A DNA stretch of 47,907 nucleotides from Pseudomonas sp. PA15(2017) (GTDB lineage Bacteria; Pseudomonadota; Gammaproteobacteria; Pseudomonadales; Pseudomonadaceae), in NCBI RefSeq assembly GCF_001945395.1, contig NZ_MSXV01000058.1, positions 30,224 through 78,130 on the forward strand. The letters are read 5' to 3'. Every line of letters starts with the position of its first letter. Position 1 is the first letter of the stretch. Shown here in pieces: positions 29,401-33,565 of this stretch. The notes under the pieces are model-generated. The model was not told the origin of the DNA. It did not search any database and was given only the letters and a program-made list of their open reading frames with translations. A program made the position numbers and the translations under genes.

Positions 29401-30793
29401 AGGGAGAGAGGTCATCGGCGGCCATGCCGGTGCCCTCACCGGGGCCGGTGTCTTCGTCCACCTGGGGCACCAGCTCGTCGAGCGCTCGCCCATCCTGCGG
29501 ATCGAAGCCCTCCGCTGCCCAGGTGTCCAGCTGCTGCTTGGCGGCCGCCAGCGCATCCTTCTCCGGCACCTCCACCATCGTTTGCAGGTCCCGGTCGTAG
29601 CGGAAGTAACGCATCGAGCCGTCAGCATCCACGTCGGTCGGGAACATCTCCTGCGCCAGCGCCTGCTGCTGGCTGAGCGGCTGATACCCGCCACTGGCCT
29701 GCGGCTCGGGCGCACCGTCCAGCAGCCCGGAGCGTGTCGCATCGCGCACCGGCGTGCTCGTGCTATCCACTGCCGTGGCCGCGGCCGACGACAAAGGCCC
29801 AGCAGCAGGGTCAATGCCCATTTCTTCGGATCGGCGCCGGGCAACGTTCACCGCCCCGCCAATCGCAGAGCCAGCGAGAGCACCTTCCACGCCTGCCCGG
29901 GCAACGCCCTGCATCAACGGCTTCTGCTCGGCCCAGTTCTGCAGCATCTGCTCTTGGATCGACTGCGGCAGCTCCTCGAGCACGCCTTCGGTCAGCGCGC
30001 CACCGGCTACCCGCTTCGCAAGCCCTGGCGCCTGCCCTGGTACCGCACCCACGCCGCCAGCAAGCGCCGTCTCCACGTCGATCAGTCCAGCCTTTTGCGC
30101 CAGCCGTCCACCGAAGCCACTGAGTGCACCGCCGATCACACCAGCGCCGGCAGCTGCTGCCGCGGCTCGCCGAGGGTCGACCTCACGGTCGATCTGATCC
30201 ATCGTGCCGCCGGCGATCACCGCACCCTCACCAGCAGCACCAGCCGTTACAGCTTGGCGCGCAGCCTGGGCCGCCGTTGCAGGCGCAGCCACCATGCCGG
30301 CGCCGCGCGCAGCGCTGAGGCCCACCCGGCCAACAGCACCGCCCACCAGCATCTGCGGCAGGGACTCGGTGACCAGGCCGGCGATGTTCCCAGGGTTGCT
30401 CGCATAGGCACCCGCCACATCCGTGGCGCTGCCGTCCTCCCAGGCCTGGTCGATCTCGGCGGTACCAGCTTGGCGCGCAGGGCTGTACTCATCACGCGCC
30501 TGCTCCGACCACTTGCTTGGCTGGAAGCCCGTGGCCTCGCCCAGGCTGTCAGCAGCCTCGTCGACGAAGCGCTGGCCGGTCACGGCGCCGGCGACGACAT
30601 CCGCCAGGCCAGTAGCCACGCCAGGGATCTGCTGCACACCACGTTTCAGGTCGGTACCAAGGTCGCCGAGCAGGGAGGTGTTCTGTTTCGGCTTTTGGCC
30701 TTCGTCTCCAATTTCGAATTCGTCCAGTAGATCAGGCGTTCTGCGGCTGCTCGCTTGCCCGCCCAGACTGAACTCGTCGAATAGATCCGCCAT
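23405..30793 (-). CDS. Giant phage polyvalent protein (LPD38/ART/InPase-type, 2462 residues)
   Basis: The start is ATG 30793 with GGAGGG five bases ahead; an in-frame TTG lies four codons earlier. The N-terminus has MADLFDEF and a second copy PDLLDEF, then Ala/Gly-rich hydrophobic helices at about 130-300. Near 713 comes GYIRRTEGADGEQVDVYVG, a pyrophosphatase-like (InPase) motif of phage polyvalent proteins. Near 1063 QHEVLGHAGL is a metallopeptidase-like zinc motif. NFKRWFGDW (about 1220) and KFISGGADPAKLHLA (about 1295) resemble BECR nuclease-type segments. VVYHGT near 1439 with RGFYFAKDQATADRYA fits the ADP-ribosyltransferase fold. From about 1650 the LPD38-like region follows, with ILRNFIRDA and PFLNARLQGLYKLGRA. 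Such proteins are thought to be packaged and injected. It is the last late gene before the integrase. Individual activities are inferred. Confidence 0.85.
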   Translation of the reverse strand: MADLFDEFSLGGQASSRRTPDLLDEFEIGDEGQKPKQNTSLLGDLGTDLKRGVQQIPGVATGLADVVAGAVTGQRFVDEAADSLGEATGFQPSKWSEQARDEYSPARQAGTAEIDQAWEDGSATDVAGAYASNPGNIAGLVTESLPQMLVGGAVGRVGLSAARGAGMVAAPATAAQAARQAVTAGAAGEGAVIAGGTMDQIDREVDPRRAAAAAAGAGVIGGALSGFGGRLAQKAGLIDVETALAGGVGAVPGQAPGLAKRVAGGALTEGVLEELPQSIQEQMLQNWAEQKPLMQGVARAGVEGALAGSAIGGAVNVARRRSEEMGIDPAAGPLSSAAATAVDSTSTPVRDATRSGLLDGAPEPQASGGYQPLSQQQALAQEMFPTDVDADGSMRYFRYDRDLQTMVEVPEKDALAAAKQQLDTWAAEGFDPQDGRALDELVPQVDEDTGPGEGTGMAADDLSPYERNQLRALGVTDEQLGRMTTAEARSMPLPEVTQDSGPLPVEDVSERPPLPTVEMDTGPQQTEQVQGVPVAGDPEYDIRVQKNGQPFRGERDVRLQRLFNQLSRAGERPVVVQHEGGWAVAVPRAPVEPKAPLALPAPSTMVVDSEGTAERGPAAPYVNPANQVRPLGGPGMERQAPVRQVDQRAQEAATSPSNSLPEPSEAQIEAGNYRKGHVRVGGLDITIENPRGSVRRGKRPDGSEWAHEMSDHYGYIRRTEGADGEQVDVYVGPRDDAAQVFVVDQVNQGDGSFDEHKVMIGYPDRESAIAAYRSNFDEGWKVGPVTQMAPDAFRDWLRNGDLKRPLQQDDRAAGDTPPAAEGGDGQRALSGRLEGAVEPDTSNEVPRRLNEPARQSKPTRAGTTATENLRADPQKVNSTAPDVAPKQAADLPEILTLPRKRYIDRQAKAAGLKKGSPGYDQAIQRLQSQYEADVDRASAGITIEQFNALNSDSPESLNRQAWEALRKEFGQAYSRNSYRTAPEKPKGARAGQLRMAIAQITRDWKNAPAVTVVQSIKDLPTRQRQRVERDGAFDVEGIFADGKVYLVADNLTGARHAAFVLQHEVLGHAGLQGAYGNRLTPLLMSIYSSNAQVKAQADALVQRLGYTKAVATEEVLADMAGAGTIARQPFWQRLVTAMRNTFRSLGLGMNWTEGDIQGLLANARAYIENGRQQRGARAAFSRNGQSGRGPELVDIQGRLLAPNGKPSLLNQRQWHQVRSDNFKRWFGDWKAASAMERLAGMVPVRVRIPEDWRGLSIGQLRMKAKQAMQDIARSKEPLVNDTLGEVEVSNNTGVRKFISGGADPAKLHLAADLRETFRKAIYTSSEAPSDRAAEPNVQAYEKLIARAEIDGQDLAVVFTVQRTRDGRQFYNATTLEFGQKETPAVSPRDTPIAGERATSAYTGVPSSVDSTGVQAFSRRELERVNPDTVSKVTDGNGEPLVVYHGTTGDFDAFARETIGSNIVLPLDAPRGFYFAKDQATADRYAAGEGANVMPVFVAIKNPAPSFADFNADTSYDGFINSKMVVARNPEQVKSATANVGTFDPADSDIRYSRASQRDTEALRKLGLAKVDAQSLLDQVRNMTLGGLQTKMREWSVRSEEGVFDGLAGIRRAEEAVGVTDVNQQGYVSARMASGIADVMHGVLHYAAPEWRDGVVSGKANTRGVLEILGDLGPDNLTPWLAWLGGKRAQLLKAQGRENNLTDAEISELVAMGKGNEALFEKVYREYAQVNEAVLDLAQEAGLIDQDARAKWLTDYYVPFYRQDESEGIFSAPRSKRGLSHQTAAIKALKGGDLPTNDLLANMLAGWTKRIDASMKNKALLEVVGNLQGSEFLTDESPRWQQVLISRDQIAQQIRKDRKALALAADLLDLPAGSNPIKVVNQLMKPENEGFEKVWTRVAPTDPDIIRVQRDGKAEYYRVNDESLLRGLKFMEGSIFNDPITKIGRAFKRILTTGVTASPDFILRNFIRDAAHAWVINKDGFTLGKDSIKGMRDALREDADYRDLMFAGGSFQGGYVHGADPEASAQIIRRALEKKGFTRRQQEAYLGSLVNTPAKAAAMLGKGWQHYRELGDKVENANRLSTYKAAIAAGKSRRQASYEAKDLMDYSLRGNFAAAQWFTDVVPFLNARLQGLYKLGRAVKGDKTLLAKEVAMKGGYIALFSLLLAGINDDDERYKALMDWDKDMHWHIFLGDEHFRIPKPFELGLVFGTVPERILHAMTGTQDGGDLAKAVSHGVFDTLAFNPVPQFYQPIRELQANRNFFRDSPIEDMSDEGKLPEARYDERTSTIGRLVGQVTGPIAGVSPKQVDHLIAAYTGTLGQYVLDASSLVTSWFDDAERPASRSGDIPILKVIYQGNSPRSTKYQSEFYDMMREADQLNRTIKSYREEGRLDAAEQLMSQNREKLRHRPALGLARKQLGNIRNQMDAVYRDTAMTPEQKRQRLDALQVRANGVAERIVNLAGGDF

Positions 30794-30802
30794 ACCACCC
30801 TC

Positions 30803-30834
30803 CAAAAAGAAAACTCCCGCAATAACGGGAGTTT
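30803..30834 (-). terminator. Terminator-like hairpin between antirepressor and giant gene
   Basis: On the minus strand AAACTCCCG-TTATTG-CGGGAGTTT (9-bp stem) is followed by TCTTTTTGG. It ends antirepressor transcripts, yet its T-run runs straight into the GGAGGG of the giant gene, so it is also part of that gene's 5' leader. Confidence 0.75.
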
Positions 30835-30857
30835 CAGAGGTGGCGGCGGTAGCGGCG

Positions 30858-30873
30858 AACCCTACAGGGGGTT
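30858..30873 (-). repeat. Prophage hairpin repeat, copy 1
   Basis: Minus strand AACCCCCTGTAGGGTT: a 5-bp stem AACCC/GGGTT with loop CCTGTA, 65 nt before the giant gene's start codon. Followed on the same strand by CGCC...GCCGCCAC and the AACTCCCG hairpin. Confidence 0.85.
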
Positions 30874-30885
30874 GGCTGCACTATC

Positions 30886-31536
30886 TCAGGCGCGGCAGGC
30901 AGGGAAGCGGCTGCGCTGCCCATCAGGTGTGGCCAGCCAGGCCTGATGGTCCAGCCTGCGCTTGAGGTTGGCCAGTGCGCCCATGGCGAGTTGGTACATT
31001 TCTTCGTTGGTGATGCCGAGCATGTTCGGGTCCACCACGTTCGCCAGCATCTGCTGGCGGTTCATTACCATCGCGTCGGACGGTACCGGTATTACTTGCT
31101 CGCGACCATCGTGGTCGTAGCTGACCAGCCAGCGGCGATTCACCAGGGATGGCACTTCGGCTTTTTGGGCTGGCTCGCGCTTCTGCCAGTGAGCTGCCAA
31201 CACGGCATAGCATTCGCGCTTGTACTGGATCAGCGCCGGCTGTGTTTCCTTGCGACAGCGGGATACGTCGATGCCGAAGAGCCAGCCGTTGAGCATGTCG
31301 AGGGGAAGGAAGATGTTATCTCGGGCCTGGGTGTCACCTGGGAGCTGAATTCGTATGACACGAACGCAGGTCGCCAGAACTTCATCACGCTTGATTCGCT
31401 CGAACTGGCCGCTCCAGGAGAGGCCAATGTTATCGCTGATGGGCTTCATGGCAACCAGGTGTTGGTCGCCATCGGTAATAACGGTCAGGGCCTGGCCGTG
31501 GAAGTCGACTGTTGCGAATGTTGCTGTGCTGGTCAT
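30886..31536 (-). CDS. ant: Phage antirepressor (P22 AR N-terminal domain type)
   Basis: A 216-residue protein starting MTSTATFATVDFHGQALTVI. The segment LVAMKPISDNIGLSWSGQFERIKRD and FLPLDMLNGWLFGIDVSRCRKE...IQYKRECYAVLAAHW is the P22_AR_N antirepressor domain. The C-terminal part (ITNEEMYQLAMGALANLKRRLDHQ) is helical. Antirepressors bind or displace the phage repressor and push the prophage to lytic growth. The start ATG 31536 has GTAGGAG before it; the frame extends 49 codons further but that part is the leader RNA. The ribosome site lies in a stem GAACTCC/GGAGTTC and is complementary to an upstream segment, both signs of RNA control. It sits, unusually, inside the late region. Confidence 0.88.
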   Translation of the reverse strand: MTSTATFATVDFHGQALTVITDGDQHLVAMKPISDNIGLSWSGQFERIKRDEVLATCVRVIRIQLPGDTQARDNIFLPLDMLNGWLFGIDVSRCRKETQPALIQYKRECYAVLAAHWQKREPAQKAEVPSLVNRRWLVSYDHDGREQVIPVPSDAMVMNRQQMLANVVDPNMLGITNEEMYQLAMGALANLKRRLDHQAWLATPDGQRSRFPACRA

Positions 31537-31560
31537 GATGGAACTCCTACGATCTAGTTG

Positions 31561-31680
31561 GAGTTCGCCACCTTCGTTACCAAGCGAGAGGGAGGCGAAC
31601 CGTACGCGGGTTGGTAAACCGGGGACGTAGGAACCCGGCAGCCCCGAAGGGCTCCCACGCACGGCCCGCCACAAAGCGGG
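31561..31680 (-). ncRNA. C4-like antisense/leader RNA of the antirepressor
   Basis: Read on the minus strand this segment has two GC hairpins (GCCCGC...GCGGGC and GGGAGCCC-TTC-GGGGCTGCC), then GGGTTCCTACGTCCCC, then a long stem GGTTCGCC...GGCGAAC. The sequence TCCTACG (31632-31626) is an exact complement of CGTAGGA in the antirepressor ribosome-binding region (31551-31545), extended by three G-U pairs. This matches the C4 RNA arrangement of phages P1/P7, where the leader RNA silences ant. The layout fits; the family name is from memory. RNA ends are not known. Confidence 0.6.
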
Positions 31681-31683
31681 CAC

Positions 31684-31704
31684 AAAAAAACGCCTTACGG
31701 CGCT
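31684..31704 (-). terminator. Intrinsic terminator upstream of the C4-like RNA
   Basis: On the minus strand CGCC-GTAA-GGCG is followed by TTTTTTT. It would stop transcripts coming from the late genes to the right, or a short RNA begun near 31830, before they reach the antirepressor. Confidence 0.7.
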
Positions 31705-31817
31705 GTGCGCCTACGATCATTCCGGGTTACCAAGCCCGTCCACTGAGTTGGCAGCGGCACGGTTAAAGGTATCGCTCCCGCCAGTTGCCGTCAACAAGCG
31801 CAGCGCGAATGGGGCCT

Positions 31818-31833
31818 AACCCTACAGGGGGTT
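31818..31833 (-). repeat. Prophage hairpin repeat, copy 2
   Basis: Minus strand AACCCCCTGTAGGGTT, identical to copy 1, at the upstream end of the 330-bp leader region of the antirepressor and 35 bp after the stop codon of the 69-residue gene. Another hairpin, GCCAGG...CCTGGC, lies beside it at 31841-31862. Confidence 0.85.
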
Positions 31834-31868
31834 TGAGCGTGCCAGGCCTTCAATAACCTGGCCTATGA

Positions 31869-32078
31869 TCAGATCTCAGTCACGACGACGCGACCATTAA
31901 CCCTTTTAACTATTCTTTTTTTGAACACCAAAACCGTTTTTTCCTGCTGGCCAGAAGCGGAAGCAATGGAACCGCTGCGCTCGGCATCGTCGTAGGTCCT
32001 TGGATACTTACGCTTTTCAGTGTCACCGGTCGAATTACCCCAGCCGGCACCACTTTCCATCCGCGCTTCAAGCGTCAT
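31869..32078 (-). CDS. Small basic protein downstream of the Ntn hydrolase
   Basis: A 69-residue protein, MTLEARMESGAGWGNSTGDT... ending LVFKKRIVKRVNGRVVVTEI. The ATG at 32078 overlaps the last 11 bases of the upstream gene, which suggests translational coupling; a longer frame begins at 32156. The middle is polar and likely disordered, and the end is a basic beta-strand-like segment (KKRIVKRVNGRVVV). No family recognised. Its placement suggests a partner or adaptor of the hydrolase-like protein, but that is inference. No strong ribosome site is visible. Confidence 0.5.
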   Translation of the reverse strand: MTLEARMESGAGWGNSTGDTEKRKYPRTYDDAERSGSIASASGQQEKTVLVFKKRIVKRVNGRVVVTEI

Positions 32079-33090
32079 GTGAGTAACCCAAATGTTTATG
32101 GACGAGATCTGGTTCATTGAGCATGGCAAACTTCTGCCCTCTACGCAAAACACCAATATTGGTGCGCCCCCCGACAGTGGGGACTCCCCGCGCGAAACGC
32201 TGCATTCCCGACTGGGTATTTACCAGCAGTTCTACAAACTCGATCGCGTATTGGGTGGGAAGGTTCCCGTAATCAATGTCACCGATCGCCACACGCCATG
32301 GCGCATCGAAATCAACGGGCCGCAGCTCGAAAGAGAAATCATCCGGAATGGTACCCCCCGCAGCATCTAGCTCGTCCAACAAAGACTCGGCTGTACGGGA
32401 GACTTCAGCGTCAAGATGCATCGAGAACATTCTACCAATACCGTGTGCAAGCTGTCCGTCGACACCGACGAGCAGTCTTTCCACCCAATCCGATTGGCCA
32501 CCCCAGCAAGTGCCTTTGTGCGGAGCAGCGGGGAACTGATCGTACTGCGCATCATCACGGATCGAGACCTTTAACACCATGCCTCTCTCATCGTCTCGCC
32601 CGTGGCCGCCTATGATGAACTGCAGATCGTCCAGGTATGGCTTTACCTCATCCTCTATCTCATGGAACCCAACCGCCCGCTCCCACTCTGCCCGCATGTA
32701 GCGCCTGAAGTCCTCCGCCACATCCGCAGTTCGGCTGTAACTTAGTGAAGCGATCTCATTAGAGCGTCTAAATCGCCCTGCTAGCTCAGCGATTGTGGAG
32801 CCACTCAGAGTAGCTATCCCAGCTGTTACTGCAGCAACTGAGGTGTCGTCATCCTCATAAAGCAGAAACATTTTCCGAGCCCCACCCCAAACGTTGGTTA
32901 CAAGGCTACGCATGTTCGCCGCAGAAACGACCTTGCTGCCGGTGGCATCCACCAGTTCGTTACCGTTCGCGTCTCTTGCGAAACCCACCTCGGGACGAAA
33001 GGGAAAGATGGCCTGCTCTGAAACACTCGAGAGGCTGTCGCAGCCGAGAACGATGGCATCGTAGGTGGCTACGGCAATATTTATAGTCAT
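32068..33090 (-). CDS. Proteasome/HslV-like Ntn-hydrolase family protein
   Basis: A 340-residue protein beginning MTINIAVATYDAIVLGCDSLSS. After removal of Met it would expose Thr1, and Asp falls at position 17 counted from it, as in proteasome beta subunits and HslV (Thr1, Asp17). ARKMFLLYEDD further on matches the strand with the catalytic Lys33, after an extra insertion of about 45 residues. FIIGGHG and CWGGQSDWVERLLVG resemble the conserved ITGNG and GSGG segments of the fold, and PTVGGRTNIGVL is a plausible C-terminal strand. A self-compartmentalising protease or related hydrolase is likely; activity is unproven. The gene is AT-richer than the neighbouring tail genes and sits between them and the antirepressor, so it may be a cargo gene. 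Confidence 0.65.
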   Translation of the reverse strand: MTINIAVATYDAIVLGCDSLSSVSEQAIFPFRPEVGFARDANGNELVDATGSKVVSAANMRSLVTNVWGGARKMFLLYEDDDTSVAAVTAGIATLSGSTIAELAGRFRRSNEIASLSYSRTADVAEDFRRYMRAEWERAVGFHEIEDEVKPYLDDLQFIIGGHGRDDERGMVLKVSIRDDAQYDQFPAAPHKGTCWGGQSDWVERLLVGVDGQLAHGIGRMFSMHLDAEVSRTAESLLDELDAAGGTIPDDFSFELRPVDFDAPWRVAIGDIDYGNLPTQYAIEFVELLVNTQSGMQRFARGVPTVGGRTNIGVLRRGQKFAMLNEPDLVHKHLGYSHDA

Positions 33091-33178
33091 GCTCTAAATG
33101 CATCCCTGTGATCGCTGTCGGAAATCCTTGCCTGAAGGTAGGATAGCCATCAGCCATCAATAAAGGGAAGTACCAGCT

Positions 33179-33562
33179 ATGGACGCCGTGGGATGTTTAG
33201 TGCGAACGGTAGTTATAGGAGCTTCGCTGGCACTGCTCCCAGCAATGGCTTCTGCTGCCAACTATGCCACCTGCCTGCTCGACAAGCTCCCCGGCGTAGA
33301 GAACCAGGCTGCCACCACCGCGGCGGTGGTGATGTGCGAGGCAGACTATCCTGGCGGAATGGCCAAGGTACCTCAGGGCGATAGCCGCGGAGTGTTCGCC
33401 TCCTACCGCTCTGGCAGCGAGTGCACCCTGGAGAAGTCCAGAGACACCCGCTTTGTTAGGGCAGTGCAGCTGATCAGTTCCGCGTGCCATCGGCTGTATG
33501 ACCAGCCTCAGCCTCCAACACGCAAACCTGACCTTTTCGACGAATTCAACATCAAGCCTTGA
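33179..33562 (+). CDS. Secreted protein with C-terminal DLFDEF motif
   Basis: A 127-residue protein on the strand opposite to its phage neighbours. Signal peptide: MDAVGCLVRTVVIGASLALLPAMASA, cut after ASA near residue 26. The mature part has four Cys residues (NYATCLLDKL, VVMCEADYPGG, SECTLEK, SACHRLY), suggesting two disulphides in the periplasm. The C-terminus KPDLFDEFNIKP repeats the motif at the N-terminus of the giant protein. GGGAAG precedes the ATG. Unknown family. As an independently expressed prophage gene it could alter the lysogen's envelope, for example in exclusion of other phages. Confidence 0.75.
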   Translation: MDAVGCLVRTVVIGASLALLPAMASAANYATCLLDKLPGVENQAATTAAVVMCEADYPGGMAKVPQGDSRGVFASYRSGSECTLEKSRDTRFVRAVQLISSACHRLYDQPQPPTRKPDLFDEFNIKP

Positions 33563-33565
33563 TAA

